A stretch of DNA of 64,000 bases, from assembly GCF_003674065.1 (NCBI RefSeq), contig NZ_RDBE01000010.1, positions 121,649-185,648 of the forward strand. The letters run 5' to 3'. Numbering within the stretch: the first letter of the stretch is position 1; every line of letters starts with the position of its first letter. The notes under the pieces are model-generated. The model was not told the DNA's origin, ran no database searches, and saw only the letters and a program-made list of their open reading frames with translations. The stretch is from Nocardioides mangrovicus. Lineage in GTDB: Bacteria; Actinomycetota; Actinomycetes; Propionibacteriales; Nocardioidaceae. The position numbers and the translations under genes were made by a program. Of this stretch, positions 8,806 through 17,614 are shown one piece after another.

Positions 8806-8868
8806 GGTTTCGAGACGGTCGCGGGCGACCTCCTCAGCCAGCGCCCGCGCGACCTCCTCCACCAGCGG
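8806..8868. repeat. Degenerate Nocardioides-type GGTTTCGAGACGG repeat
   Basis: GGTTTCGAGACGGTCGC (from 8806), a hairpin GGTCGC-gg-GCGACC (8817-8830), then CCTCCTCAGCCA, with a partial second copy GCGCGACCTCCTCCACCAG ending near 8866. From memory, this resembles a dispersed intergenic repeat common in Nocardioides genomes. The copy looks decayed. The rest of 8775-8984 holds no gene I can support. Confidence 0.45.
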
Positions 8869-8984
8869 CAGACCCCGGCGACCGAAACAGGCGACCGGCA
8901 GCGGTGATCGAGCAGCAGGCGAGCCCTGGCGAGCCGCGCGTCGAGATCACCCCGCCGCCGACCGCTGGCACCGCCCCGCTCGGC

Positions 8985-10019
8985 TCAGCCGGCGTGCACC
9001 CCGGCCGGGCTGACGTGGATGCTCGCCGCCGTCAACCTCGGCAGCCGGTCGAGGAGGTGCTCCTGGGCGTGGTGGGCGATGTCGTGGGCGGCGCCGAGCG
9101 GGAGGTCGGCGGCGACGCTGAGATCGGCCTCGGCCCGCAGGGTGTGGCCGACCCAGCGCAACCGCAGCTCGCGGACGTCGAGCACGCCGTCGACGGTGGT
9201 GACCGCCTCCCGGGCGGTGCGCACGAGCTCGGGGCTCACCGCGTCCATCAGCCGGGCACCCACCTGGACGACGGCCGTACGCAGCACGCCCAGGATCGCC
9301 AGCGAGATGACCAGGCCGACGGCCGCGTCGGCCCACGGCAGCCCGACGGCCACGCCGGCCGCGCCGAGCACGACGGCGAGCGAGGTGAAGCCGTCGGTGC
9401 GGGCGTGCAGACCGTCGGCGACGAGCGCGGCCGAGCCGATCCGGCGGCCCACGACGATGCGGTGGCGCGCGACCAGCTCGTTGCCCACGAAGCCGATGAC
9501 GCCCGCCGCGGCCACCGCCCACAGGTGGGAGACGGGCTGCGGGTGCAGCAGCCGGTCGGCGGCCTCGTAGGCCGCCACCAGCGCGGACAGCGCGATCACG
9601 ACGACCACCAGCACTCCGGCCAGGTCCTCGGCGCGGCCGTAGCCGTAGGTGAAGCGCTCGTTCGGCGGCTTGCGCGCCAGCCGGAACGCCACCAGCAGCG
9701 GCAGCGCCGTGGCCGCGTCGGCGAGGTTGTGCAGCGTGTCGCCCAGCAGCGCCACCGAGCCCGTCGCCGCGACCACGACGCCCTGCAGGAGCGCGGTGAG
9801 CGCCAGCGCCGCCAGGCTGAGCCACAGCGCCCGTCGACCGCGGTCGTCGGCCTCGAGCGCGGAGTCGACCTGCTCGGCGCTGTCGTGGGAGTGGCCACCG
9901 ACCAGGCCTGAGAGGGCGTGCCCCACCCGACCCCGCCTCGTCGTCGGGCCGTGCTCGTGGGCGTGGTGGTGGTGGTGGCCGTCGGGGGCGTGCTCGTGAG
10001 GCACCACCCGATGCGTCAT
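8985..10019 (-). CDS. Cation diffusion facilitator family transporter
   Basis: This 344-aa CDF transporter exports divalent metal (Zn2+, Co2+, Cd2+ or similar) using the proton gradient. The N-terminus has a cytoplasmic His-rich tract (HHHHHAHEHG, residues 15-24). Six transmembrane helices follow. The paired metal-site motifs are GDTLHNLAD in helix 2 and DGLHARTDG in helix 5, and a C-terminal cytoplasmic dimerisation domain completes the fold. The ATG overlaps the stop of the ArsR regulator gene (ATGA), so the two are co-translated and metal-regulated efflux is the obvious role. Confidence 0.92.
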   Translation of the reverse strand: MTHRVVPHEHAPDGHHHHHAHEHGPTTRRGRVGHALSGLVGGHSHDSAEQVDSALEADDRGRRALWLSLAALALTALLQGVVVAATGSVALLGDTLHNLADAATALPLLVAFRLARKPPNERFTYGYGRAEDLAGVLVVVVIALSALVAAYEAADRLLHPQPVSHLWAVAAAGVIGFVGNELVARHRIVVGRRIGSAALVADGLHARTDGFTSLAVVLGAAGVAVGLPWADAAVGLVISLAILGVLRTAVVQVGARLMDAVSPELVRTAREAVTTVDGVLDVRELRLRWVGHTLRAEADLSVAADLPLGAAHDIAHHAQEHLLDRLPRLTAASIHVSPAGVHAG

Positions 10020-10372
10020 CGCACGACCTCCACGCCACGGTGGTGGGCGGGCACGTCGTCGAGCAGGTGCTCGACGTGCCCGACGGCGTCGACCACTAGC
10101 TGGCGCACGTGGTCGTTCTCGACGCGGTAGAGCACGTTGTTGCCCTGGCGCCGGGTGGTCACCAGCCGCGCCATGCGCAGCTTGGCCAGGTGCTGGGAGA
10201 CCCCGGGGACGGGCCTGTCGAGCTGCTGGGCGAGGTCGGAGACCGATCGCTCCTCGTCGAGGAGCAGCCCGGCCAGCTGCAGCCGCGTCGGGTCGGCGAG
10301 GACCCGGAGGACCTCGACCGCCAGCGACACCACCTCGTCGGACCAGAGCGGCGGTTGCGTACTTGCGTGCAT
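10016..10372 (-). CDS. ArsR/SmtB family metal-responsive repressor
   Basis: This 118-aa winged-helix repressor has the DNA-binding region SVSDLAQQLDRPVPGVSQHLAKLR near residues 44-67. It sits directly upstream of, and overlaps, the CDF transporter gene, which it very likely regulates. A TTG lies two codons upstream, but ATG 10372 is preceded at exactly six bases by a TAGCAT -10 element (10384-10379), which decides the start and implies a leaderless mRNA. A palindrome spans the start codon region, as expected for autorepression. Confidence 0.88.
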   Translation of the reverse strand: MHASTQPPLWSDEVVSLAVEVLRVLADPTRLQLAGLLLDEERSVSDLAQQLDRPVPGVSQHLAKLRMARLVTTRRQGNNVLYRVENDHVRQLVVDAVGHVEHLLDDVPAHHRGVEVVR

Positions 10373-10378
10373 GCGCAA
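10363..10378. promoter_or_regulatory. Candidate ArsR operator over the start codon
   Basis: TTGCGTGCATGCGCAA is an inverted repeat with TTGCG/CGCAA arms. It covers the predicted transcription start and first codons of the arsR-CDF operon and touches the TAGCAT -10 box. Binding there would block initiation. The symmetry is seen; the repressor assignment is inferred from position. Confidence 0.45.
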
Positions 10379-10381
10379 ATG

Positions 10382-10885
10382 CTAAGGCTCGGGGTCGCTG
10401 TGCGCCAGCCGGTGGTTGGCCGCCTCCGTCGCCTCGACCAGTCGCGCGAGGAAGCGGGCGATGGTGGCGAGGTCGCGCGGCGAGGCCTCGGCGAGGACGC
10501 CGGCGATCTCGGTGCCGGCGACGGTCAGGAAGGCGTGCGTCCGCTCGCGGGCGGCGGGGGTGGGGTGCAGGGTCACGCGGCGCCGGTCGGCGCTCTCGCG
10601 CGCCCGGCGCAGCAGACCGGCGCGCTCGAGCCGGTCGACCAGCACGGTGGTGGCGCCCGTCGTCATCCCGAGCCGGCGCGAGAGCTCGCCCGGCGAGAGC
10701 GGCGTCCCGGACTCCGCGGCCCACACGACCTGCCCCAGTGCGTGGGCGTCGTTGGTCGGCAGGCCGAGCCAGCGGGCCTGACGACGGCTCAGCTCCTCGA
10801 ACCCGGCCGACCACTCCCCCAACGCCTGCATCACGGCGACCTGCGCCGGCGCCCAGTCGTGGGTGAGGGGGTCGACATCGGCCAC
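10382..10885 (-). CDS. MarR family transcriptional regulator
   Basis: This 167-aa MarR-type winged-helix dimeric regulator has its recognition helix region at LSPGELSRRLGMTTGATTVLVDRLE (residues about 70-95). The start is GTG at 10885. It is divergent from an FAD monooxygenase, with two copies of a palindrome in the 58-base gap. The natural inference is that it represses itself and the monooxygenase until a small aromatic or drug-like ligand binds. Confidence 0.88.
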   Translation of the reverse strand: MADVDPLTHDWAPAQVAVMQALGEWSAGFEELSRRQARWLGLPTNDAHALGQVVWAAESGTPLSPGELSRRLGMTTGATTVLVDRLERAGLLRRARESADRRRVTLHPTPAARERTHAFLTVAGTEIAGVLAEASPRDLATIARFLARLVEATEAANHRLAHSDPEP

Positions 10886-10898
10886 GTATTCACTTTAG

Positions 10899-10915
10899 AG
10901 TCAAGTGACTTGACT
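10899..10915. promoter_or_regulatory. MarR operator, site 1
   Basis: AGTCAAGTGACTTGACT is a perfect 8+1+8 palindrome in the gap between the divergent marR and monooxygenase genes. Size and symmetry fit MarR-family operators. Confidence 0.6.
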
Positions 10916-10931
10916 GCCAAGCAACTTGACT
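10915..10931. promoter_or_regulatory. MarR operator, site 2
   Basis: TGCCAAGCAACTTGACT matches site 1 at 13 of 17 positions, with its centre 16 bases away. One half-site (ACTTGACT) is intact. It lies just upstream of the monooxygenase ATG. Confidence 0.5.
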
Positions 10932-10943
10932 CGGAGTGTCCCG

Positions 10944-12140
10944 ATGACCCCACCCCACGTGCTCGTCTCCGGCGAGAGCATCGGCGGCCTCTCGGCCGCG
11001 TTCTGGCTGGCTCGCACCGGCTGGCAGGTCACCGTCCTCGAGCGCGCGCCGTCGTTCCGCGACGGCGGCCAGAACGTCGACGTGCGCGGTGTGGGGCGCG
11101 AGGTGCTCGACCGGATGGGCCTGTTCGAGACGGTCAAGGCGCTCAACACCACCGAGACCGGCACCGTGCTCGTCGGCGACGACGGTCGCGTGCGCACCGA
11201 GCTCCCCTCCGACGACGTCGACGGCTCCACCGCCGAGCTCGAGGTGCTGCGCGGCGACCTGGCGCGGGCCGTCCGCGACGCGCTGCCCGACGGCGTCGAG
11301 ATCGTGCACGACGACTCCATCAGGGCCGTCGAGGACCACGACGACCACGTGGTGGTGACCACGCAGCAGGGCCGGCGCTACGAGGTAGCGCTCCTGGTGG
11401 TGGCCGAGGGCGTCCGCTCGACCACGCGCGACCTGGTCTTCTCCGACGTCGCCGACGTGCACGAGCTCGGCATCACCATGGCGTTCGGCACCATCGAGCG
11501 CACCGCGACCGACGACGACACCTGGCGCTGGTACAACGCCGTAGGTGGCCGGCAGGTGCACCTGCGCCCCGACCCCTACGGCACGACGCGAGCGATCCTC
11601 GCCTACGCCGACGGCGGCGACCTGGCCGGCGTCGGCCCCGACGAGGCCAGGACCTCGCTGCGCGAGCGGTTCGCCGACGCCGGCTGGGAGGCACCACGGG
11701 TGCTCGACGGCTTCGACCGCACCGACGACCTCTACGTCGACGACCTGGCGCAGGTGCGGATGCCGACCTGGCACCGCGGCCGGGTCTGCCTGCTCGGCGA
11801 CGCCGGCTGGTGCGTCACCCCGATAGGAGGCGGCGGTGCGACCCTGGCGCTCACCGCCGGCTACGTGCTCGCGGCCAGCCTGACCCACGGCACCGAGCGC
11901 GCAGACCTCGAGCGTGACCTCGAGGCGTACGAGCAGTGGCTGCGGCCCGTGGTCGCCGACGTGCAGCGACTCCCACCGGGCATGGATCACTTCGCCTTCC
12001 CCCGCACGCGGCTGGGCCTCGCCGCGCGACGGGTGGTCGACAAGGCGATGACGACGCCGCCGCTCTCGCGGTTGGCCGCACGCGCCACGCACGTGGCGCA
12101 GACCGACCAGGAGCTGCCCCCGCTGCCCTCGCCGCGGTGA
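10944..12140 (+). CDS. FAD-dependent monooxygenase
   Basis: This 398-aa group A flavin monooxygenase hydroxylates an aromatic or polyketide-like compound using NAD(P)H and O2. The FAD-binding N-terminus is VLVSGESIGGLSAAFWLA (a GxSxxG variant). The second FAD motif GDAGWCVTPIGGGGATLAL is near residue 285. Overall layout resembles TetX-like and PgaE-like enzymes. I chose the ATG at 10944 over an upstream TTG. It is divergent from and probably controlled by the MarR gene. Confidence 0.87.
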   Translation: MTPPHVLVSGESIGGLSAAFWLARTGWQVTVLERAPSFRDGGQNVDVRGVGREVLDRMGLFETVKALNTTETGTVLVGDDGRVRTELPSDDVDGSTAELEVLRGDLARAVRDALPDGVEIVHDDSIRAVEDHDDHVVVTTQQGRRYEVALLVVAEGVRSTTRDLVFSDVADVHELGITMAFGTIERTATDDDTWRWYNAVGGRQVHLRPDPYGTTRAILAYADGGDLAGVGPDEARTSLRERFADAGWEAPRVLDGFDRTDDLYVDDLAQVRMPTWHRGRVCLLGDAGWCVTPIGGGGATLALTAGYVLAASLTHGTERADLERDLEAYEQWLRPVVADVQRLPPGMDHFAFPRTRLGLAARRVVDKAMTTPPLSRLAARATHVAQTDQELPPLPSPR

Positions 12141-12152
12141 GCGCCCGGTTAG

Positions 12153-12815
12153 CTAGCTGAGCACCCGGGCGCTCAGGTAGTAGCAGCTGACCGCGTCGCC
12201 ACCGCCGTAGCCGTCGGGCAGGTAGGCCGCGGGCCCGGCGATCTCGACCGGCGTCCAGAGGCCCTCGGCCGCGAGCCGATCGACGACGGCCCGGCACTCC
12301 CGGTCGCGCCACAGGTCGTCGCGCTGGGTGACGACGACGATGCCGTCGGGGCGCACCACGCGCGCGAGCTCGCGCCAGATCGCCTCCACCTCGGGCAGGT
12401 AGGTCATCACGCCGACGCACAGCGCGGCGTCGACGCTGTCGTCGTCGACGGGCAGCCGCTGCTGCAGATCGGCGGCCACGAGCGACTCGTACTCCCCCGT
12501 GGTGCGCGCGAGCGCGAGCGAGGCCGGGGAGATGTCGAGGCCGCGGATCCGTCCGGCGAAGCCGTGCGCGCGCAGCGTGCGGGCGACCATCCCCGTGCCG
12601 CAACCGACGTCGAGCACCGGGTCGGCGTCGGGCCGCAGCGACATCAGCGTCGCCACCACCGTGCTCGGCGCGCGGTAGTCCCACGCCTGCAGGTCCTCGT
12701 CGTAGGCGGTGGCCCAGGAGTCGTAGCGCTGGGCCACGGCCTGCGGATCGCTGCTGCTGGCGCCGAGCCAGTCGGCGATGCCGACGTCGTCGGAGGAGGG
12801 GTCCTCGGAGGCCAT
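12153..12815 (-). CDS. Class I SAM-dependent methyltransferase
   Basis: This 220-aa soluble methyltransferase has motif I VLDVGCGTGMVARTL near residue 70 and an acidic LDISPASL after it. The substrate is unknown. It is tail-to-tail with the monooxygenase and head-to-head with a VOC gene. ATG 12815 has an AGAGG ribosome binding site seven bases upstream and is preferred over a GTG five codons earlier. Confidence 0.85.
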   Translation of the reverse strand: MASEDPSSDDVGIADWLGASSSDPQAVAQRYDSWATAYDEDLQAWDYRAPSTVVATLMSLRPDADPVLDVGCGTGMVARTLRAHGFAGRIRGLDISPASLALARTTGEYESLVAADLQQRLPVDDDSVDAALCVGVMTYLPEVEAIWRELARVVRPDGIVVVTQRDDLWRDRECRAVVDRLAAEGLWTPVEIAGPAAYLPDGYGGGDAVSCYYLSARVLS

Positions 12816-12838
12816 GCGCCAGCCTCTCACGGGGCAAG

Positions 12839-13288
12839 ATGTCGGCCATGGCTCGTCCTCCGCGCTTCGACCACGTCGGGATCACCGTCGCCGACCTCGA
12901 CACGGCCGTGGACTTCTTCGTCGGCCTGGGACTGGAGGTGGAGGGCCGCACGTTCGTCGAGGGCGAGTTCCTCGACACCGTGTGCGGCATACCCGACTCG
13001 CGCACCGAGGTCGCCATGCTGCGACCGCCCGACGGTGGTACCTCGCTTGAGCTGGCCAGCTTCGTCCGGCCCGACCACCGCCCGGGCTCGCCCGCGGCGA
13101 TGGCCAACGAGGTCGGGCTGCGCAACGTCTGCTTCGAGATCCCCGACCTGCGCGCTACGGTCCAGCGCCTCGCCGAGGCCGGCTACGGGCTCGTCGGCGG
13201 CATCGGCAACCACGAGGACACCTGGCTGATGGCCTACGTCCGGGGACCGGAGGGCATCGTCGTCTCCCTGGCCGAGCAGGTCGGCTGA
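12839..13288 (+). CDS. VOC family (glyoxalase/bleomycin-resistance fold) protein
   Basis: This 149-aa protein has two beta-alpha-beta-beta-beta modules. An N-terminal FDHVGITVADL offers a metal-ligand histidine, and the C-terminal GIVVSLAE offers a glutamate. The fold covers glyoxalases, epimerases and antibiotic-binding proteins, and no substrate can be assigned. A second in-frame ATG at 12848 is possible. Confidence 0.82.
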   Translation: MSAMARPPRFDHVGITVADLDTAVDFFVGLGLEVEGRTFVEGEFLDTVCGIPDSRTEVAMLRPPDGGTSLELASFVRPDHRPGSPAAMANEVGLRNVCFEIPDLRATVQRLAEAGYGLVGGIGNHEDTWLMAYVRGPEGIVVSLAEQVG

Positions 13289-13293
13289 GCACC

Positions 13294-14172
13294 GTGTGGT
13301 CGCGCCGCGCGGTGCTGGCCGGTGGCGGCGTCGCGCTGCTCGGCGCTGCCGCAGCGGGCGTGGCCGACGGCGTGTTGCCCGGGCGGACGTTCGTCCGGCA
13401 CGAGCTGGGGCTCGACGGTGCCGACGGCTCGGTGCCCGACGTCGAGCCCGGACCTCTGCGCAGCGGCGCGTTCAGCTCGCGAGCTCGCGGTGGGCGCCGC
13501 ACGGGCTGGACCATCGCGTGGCCGCCACACGCTCGGGTCGGTGCATCGCTGCCGGTCGCCGTCGTGCTGCACGGGCGTCGCAACGACCACACCACTGCTT
13601 TCGGGGGGCGCCACCTCGGCCTCGACCGCTTCCTCGCCCAGGCGGTGCACGGGGGCGCGACCCCCTTCGCCATCGCCAGCGTAGACGGCGGCTCGGCGTA
13701 CTGGCACGACCGGCGTGACGGCGACGGTGCCGCGACGATGGTCGTCGAGGAGTTCCTGCCCCTGCTGGCCTCCCACGGTCTCGACGTCGCTCGACTCGCC
13801 CTCATGGGCTGGTCGATGGGTGGTTTCGGCTCGCTGCACCTGGCCGGGGTCCTCGGTCACGCACGCGTGAGCGCCGTGGCCGCGATGAGCCCGGCGCTGT
13901 GGCACCGGTTCGCCGACACCGCCCCCGGCGCCTTCGACGACGCCGCCGACTTCGCCCGCACCACCGACTTCGGCCGCCAGCACCGGCTCGACGGCGTGCG
14001 GGTACGGATCGACTGCGGGCGCGACGACCCCTTCTTCTCGGCGACCCGCGACTACGTGGCCGGGTTCGCGAACCGGCCGGCAGGCGGCTTCGAACCAGGT
14101 GCCCACACGATGGGCTACTGGCGGCGGCTGGCTCCCACGCAGGTGCGGTTCGTCGCCGAGGCCCTCACCTAG
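13294..14172 (+). CDS. Putative secreted alpha/beta-hydrolase (esterase D-like)
   Basis: This is a 292-aa serine hydrolase. An N-terminal signal beginning SRRAVLAGGGVALLG resembles a twin-arginine or lipoprotein-free export signal, so it is probably exported. The nucleophile elbow is GWSMGGFG near residue 172, with an oxyanion loop HGRRND, a candidate Asp in DCGRDD and a His in GAHTMGYW. This resembles the putative esterase/mycolyltransferase-type fold. The GTG start lies five bases after the VOC gene, so the two may be co-transcribed. Confidence 0.8.
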   Translation: MWSRRAVLAGGGVALLGAAAAGVADGVLPGRTFVRHELGLDGADGSVPDVEPGPLRSGAFSSRARGGRRTGWTIAWPPHARVGASLPVAVVLHGRRNDHTTAFGGRHLGLDRFLAQAVHGGATPFAIASVDGGSAYWHDRRDGDGAATMVVEEFLPLLASHGLDVARLALMGWSMGGFGSLHLAGVLGHARVSAVAAMSPALWHRFADTAPGAFDDAADFARTTDFGRQHRLDGVRVRIDCGRDDPFFSATRDYVAGFANRPAGGFEPGAHTMGYWRRLAPTQVRFVAEALT

Positions 14173-14182
14173 GGTGGGCGCT

Positions 14183-14905
14183 GTGCAGCTGGAGAACGTG
14201 GTGTTCGACAGTCTCGACCCGCAGCGGCTGGGCCGGTTCTGGGAGGCGGCCGTCGGCGGCGAGACGCTCACCGACGCACCGGGGATCTTCGAGACCAGCC
14301 TGGTGATCGAGGGCGGGCCGTCCCTCGACCTGTGCTTCCAGCCGGTCACCGAGCTGCCCTCGCCCGGGCCCCGGCTGCACCTCGACCTGCTGGGCGGGCC
14401 ACACCAGACCGAGGTCGTCGACCGGCTGCTGGGGCTGGGTGCGCGCCACCTCGACATCGGTCAGCACGACGTGGCGTGGGTGGTGCTGGCCGACCCGGAG
14501 GGAAACGCCCTGTGCGTGATGGAGGACCGGCCCGAGTTCGTCGGCACCGGTCCGGTCGCCGCCCTGCCCCTGGCCTCCGCCGACCCCGACGCGGACGCCG
14601 AGCTGTGGTCCTGGCTCACCGGCTGGACCGACGTCGACAGCAGCGAGGCCCGCTCGCTGCGCCACCCCTCCCGGCTGGGGCCGCTACTCGACCTGTGCCC
14701 GGAGCGGACCGCCAAGGGCGAGGCCAAGAACCGGATCCACCTCGACCTGCGACTGGAGGCGGGCGAGGACGCCGACGGGGTCGAGGCCGCCATCCTCGGG
14801 CTCGGTGGCCGCCGCGTGCGGCACCCCGAGTGGGGCGAGCTGCCTTGGCGCCACTACACCGACGTCTCGGGCAACGAGTTCTGCATCCTCCCCGCGTCGG
14901 GGTAG
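14183..14905 (+). CDS. Two-domain VOC family protein
   Basis: This 240-aa protein has two tandem VOC-type halves (residues about 1-115 and 125-240), each ending in a VOC-like segment (GNALCVMED and GNEFCILPA). The function is unknown. The GTG start has both an AGGG at 14171-14174 and a TAGGGT -10 element (14170-14175) seven bases upstream, so it may be leaderless. Its stop TAG is the first triplet of a 60-nt palindrome. Confidence 0.78.
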   Translation: MQLENVVFDSLDPQRLGRFWEAAVGGETLTDAPGIFETSLVIEGGPSLDLCFQPVTELPSPGPRLHLDLLGGPHQTEVVDRLLGLGARHLDIGQHDVAWVVLADPEGNALCVMEDRPEFVGTGPVAALPLASADPDADAELWSWLTGWTDVDSSEARSLRHPSRLGPLLDLCPERTAKGEAKNRIHLDLRLEAGEDADGVEAAILGLGGRRVRHPEWGELPWRHYTDVSGNEFCILPASG

Positions 14906-14962
14906 TCCAGCACCCACGTCATGGCCGTCGGGCCCGCCCGCCGTGACGAGCGTGCCGGACTA
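14903..14962. repeat. TAGTCC/GGACTA palindromic element, copy 1
   Basis: The 19-base arms (14903-14921 and 14944-14962) match at 16 of 19 positions around a 22-base loop. The left TAG is the stop of the VOC gene and the right CTA is the stop of the convergent SDR gene, so the element exactly spans the gap between the two reading frames. It is probably a bidirectional terminator. Its total length of 60 matches the copy at 20416 and nearly matches the one at 34897. Confidence 0.65.
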
Positions 14963-15712
14963 CGCGCCGAAGCCGCCGTCGGCGCGGACCACGCGCCCGT
15001 GCAGCACCGCGCCCTCGACAGAGCAGGCGAAGCCGACGGTGGCGGCGATCTCCTCGGGGGTCAGGACGCGACCCAGTCCCTGGTGGGAGACCAGCTCCGC
15101 GACCGGCACGCCGTAGATGTCGGAGGTCGCGTGCAGCATCGCGGTGTCCGTCGATCCAGGGGAGATGCCGCATGCCACCACCCCGGTGCCCACGAGGTCC
15201 GCCGCCAGGCCTCGCACCAGACCCACGACGCCGTGCTTGGCCACGGTGTACGCGGCAAGCCGGAACAGGCCGGTGTGGCCTGCGGCCGAGGCGAGGGCGA
15301 CGAACCGGCACCGTGAGGGGTCGGGCCCGGCGAGCATGGCCGGCACGACCGCGGCCGCGGTGTTCCAGACCCCGCGCAGGTCGACGTCGAGCAGCTCGTC
15401 GACATCGGCCTCGGGGGTCTCCCACAACGGTGCGCCACCGCGCATGACGGCGGCACCGGCGACGGCGAGGTCCAGGTTCCCCCAGCGCTCGACGGTCTCG
15501 GCGACGGCCCGCTCGAGCGCCGAGCGGTCGCGCACGTCGGCGACGACGGGGTGCACGTCGGGTGAGGCCAGCGCCTCGAGGTCCTCGCGGGTGGCCAGAG
15601 GCGGGCCCTCGCAGCTGTCGAGCGCCACGACCCGGTGTCCGTCGGCGACGAGCCTGCGGACCACGGCCGCGCCGATGCCACGAGCCGCTCCCGTCACCAG
15701 GGCGACTGCCAT
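14960..15712 (-). CDS. SDR family oxidoreductase, mycofactocin-cluster associated
   Basis: This 250-aa short-chain dehydrogenase has the cofactor motif VTGAARGIGAAV and catalytic YTVAK near residue 156. It is the last gene of the mft operon, ten bases after mftE, in the place where mftF often lies. SDRs from such loci are known to use tightly bound NAD(H) re-oxidised by mycofactocin, so a mycofactocin-linked alcohol or aldehyde dehydrogenase is likely. The substrate is unknown. Confidence 0.85.
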   Translation of the reverse strand: MAVALVTGAARGIGAAVVRRLVADGHRVVALDSCEGPPLATREDLEALASPDVHPVVADVRDRSALERAVAETVERWGNLDLAVAGAAVMRGGAPLWETPEADVDELLDVDLRGVWNTAAAVVPAMLAGPDPSRCRFVALASAAGHTGLFRLAAYTVAKHGVVGLVRGLAADLVGTGVVACGISPGSTDTAMLHATSDIYGVPVAELVSHQGLGRVLTPEEIAATVGFACSVEGAVLHGRVVRADGGFGA

Positions 15713-15722
15713 CAGCGGGCCC

Positions 15723-16406
15723 TCACAGTGCCTCGACCAGTGCCTCGACGACGCGGTCGACCAGCTCGGCCAGGATCTGCTCGCCCTGCTCGGCGCTCGC
15801 TGCGCGCGGGTCGCCGAGCACGCCGTTGGCCGAGACCGCCGCGACGCCGCCCTCGATCATGGCGGGCAGGATCTCACGCAGCGGTGCGGCATTGCCGACC
15901 TCGAGCCGGTCGGTGCGGACCCGCTCGGGGCACAGGTGCAGCAGCAGCGAGGTCTCGGTGAGGCCGGCGTGGAGATCAGCCCCGGGAAGGTGCGGGGGCT
16001 CGGTCGCGCACGGCACCCAGTCGACGTCGTGGCCCTCGACCTGCAGCTGCCCGACGGCCTCCTTGAGCGCCGAGAGGTTGCCGCCGTGGCCGTTGACGTA
16101 GACGACGCGGCCGGCCCAGGTCGCCAGCGAGCGGGTGAGCTCGACCAGCAGGTGGGTGAGCGCCTCGGTGCCGATCGAGACCGTGCCGGCGAACGACTGG
16201 TGCTCGCCGCTGGAGCCGTACCCCAACGCCGGCGCCAGCACGGCGTCGACGCGGGCAGCGGCACGTTCGGCCACGGCCGTCGCGATGAGGGTGTCGGTCT
16301 CCAGCGGCAGGTGCGGTCCGTGTTGCTCCAGGGAGCCGACGGGGACCAGCACCAGCGGCGCGTCGGGGACCTCCCGCCACGCCAGGTCGGCGAGCACGCG
16401 TGGCAC
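15723..16406 (-). CDS. mftE: Mycofactocin peptidase MftE (creatininase family)
   Basis: This 227-aa creatininase-fold metallopeptidase releases the modified C-terminal Val-Tyr dipeptide from MftA during mycofactocin synthesis. Metal-binding motifs are SLEQHGPHLPLETDT near residue 25 and YVNGHGGN near 103. The GTG start shares one base with the mftD stop (TAGTG), indicating translational coupling. Confidence 0.9.
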   Translation of the reverse strand: MPRVLADLAWREVPDAPLVLVPVGSLEQHGPHLPLETDTLIATAVAERAAARVDAVLAPALGYGSSGEHQSFAGTVSIGTEALTHLLVELTRSLATWAGRVVYVNGHGGNLSALKEAVGQLQVEGHDVDWVPCATEPPHLPGADLHAGLTETSLLLHLCPERVRTDRLEVGNAAPLREILPAMIEGGVAAVSANGVLGDPRAASAEQGEQILAELVDRVVEALVEAL

Positions 16407-17614
16407 TAGGTGCCCAGCGCGCGGGTGAAGCCCTCCGGCACCAGCACGTGCTCGGGCCGCAGCTCGCGGACGTCGGAGAGGCCGAGCCCGAGGACGGCGG
16501 AGTCGATGCCGCCGCGCAGCACGTCGAGTACGTTCTCCACCCCGGCCTGGCCGTTGGCGGCGAGCCCCCACAGGTAGGCGCGGCCGATCATGACGGCCTT
16601 GGCCCCCAGCGCGAGCGCCTTGACGACGTCGGAGCCGCGGCGCACACCGCCGTCGAGGAGTACGTCGACCTGGCTGCCGACGGCCTCGGCGATGGCGGGC
16701 AGGCAGCGGATGGTGGCCGGCGTGCCGTCGAGGTTGTTGCCGCCGTGGTTGGAGACCGAGAGGCCCGCGACGCCGGCGTCGACCGCCCGCTTGGCGTCGT
16801 CGACCCGGCACACGCCCTTGAGCACGAAGGGACTGCCGGTGAGCTGGTGCCATTGGTCGCGCATCCAGGCGACGTCCTCCCACGACGGCGGCGGGGTGGT
16901 CATCCACTCGTAGTAGGCGCCGAAGAACGTGGGCGCAGCACCGCCGTCGGGCGGCGCGAGGTTGGGCGCGGTGAGGTCGGGCAGGGCGCCGGACTTGGCG
17001 AACTCGTAGAGCCAGCGCGGCTTCACCGCCACCTTGGGCGCGAAGCGGACCATCGTCGCCAGGTCGACCTTCTCGGGGATCTCCGGGCTGCCCCAGTCGC
17101 GACCCATCGAGAACGACCAGTCCAACGTGGCGATCAGGCCCTTGGCTCCTGCCCGGTGGGCGCGCTCCATGCGCTGGACCATCACGTCGCGGTCGCCGGT
17201 CCAGTACATCTGGAAGAAGGTGGTGGCGCCGGTGGCGACGACGTCCTCCACGGAGCGGCTGGCGAAGTTGGACAGGCCCATGATCGTGCCGCGAGCAGCG
17301 GCCGCACGGGCGACCGCCACCTCACCCTCGGGGTGCACCGCCTGGACGCCGGTGGGCGAGATCAGCACCGGCAGCGAGACGTCGTGGCCGAGCACCGCGG
17401 TGCCGAGCGAGCGCTGAGCCTGGTGTCCGGCGACGTGCGGCGCGAGGCCGAGCTCGGCGAACGCGGCCTGGTTGTCGGCGATGGTCCAGCCGCGCTCGGA
17501 GCCGGCGATCAAAGCGCCGTAGACCGGGGCCGGCAGCCGCTTGCGTGCGCGCTGCTGGGCGACCGCGACCGACTCGAACCAGGGGTTCTGCTTCCAGGGG
17601 TTGGCGATCTTCAC
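16406..17614 (-). CDS. mftD: Mycofactocin FMN-dependent oxidase MftD
   Basis: This 402-aa member of the alpha-hydroxy-acid dehydrogenase family binds FMN and oxidises the decarboxylated dipeptide intermediate to give the redox-active pre-mycofactocin. The TIM-barrel active-site motif SNHGGNNLDGTPATIR is near residue 285 and DGGVRRGSDVVKA near 318. The GTG start overlaps the mftC stop (GTGA). Confidence 0.91.
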   Translation of the reverse strand: MKIANPWKQNPWFESVAVAQQRARKRLPAPVYGALIAGSERGWTIADNQAAFAELGLAPHVAGHQAQRSLGTAVLGHDVSLPVLISPTGVQAVHPEGEVAVARAAAARGTIMGLSNFASRSVEDVVATGATTFFQMYWTGDRDVMVQRMERAHRAGAKGLIATLDWSFSMGRDWGSPEIPEKVDLATMVRFAPKVAVKPRWLYEFAKSGALPDLTAPNLAPPDGGAAPTFFGAYYEWMTTPPPSWEDVAWMRDQWHQLTGSPFVLKGVCRVDDAKRAVDAGVAGLSVSNHGGNNLDGTPATIRCLPAIAEAVGSQVDVLLDGGVRRGSDVVKALALGAKAVMIGRAYLWGLAANGQAGVENVLDVLRGGIDSAVLGLGLSDVRELRPEHVLVPEGFTRALGT

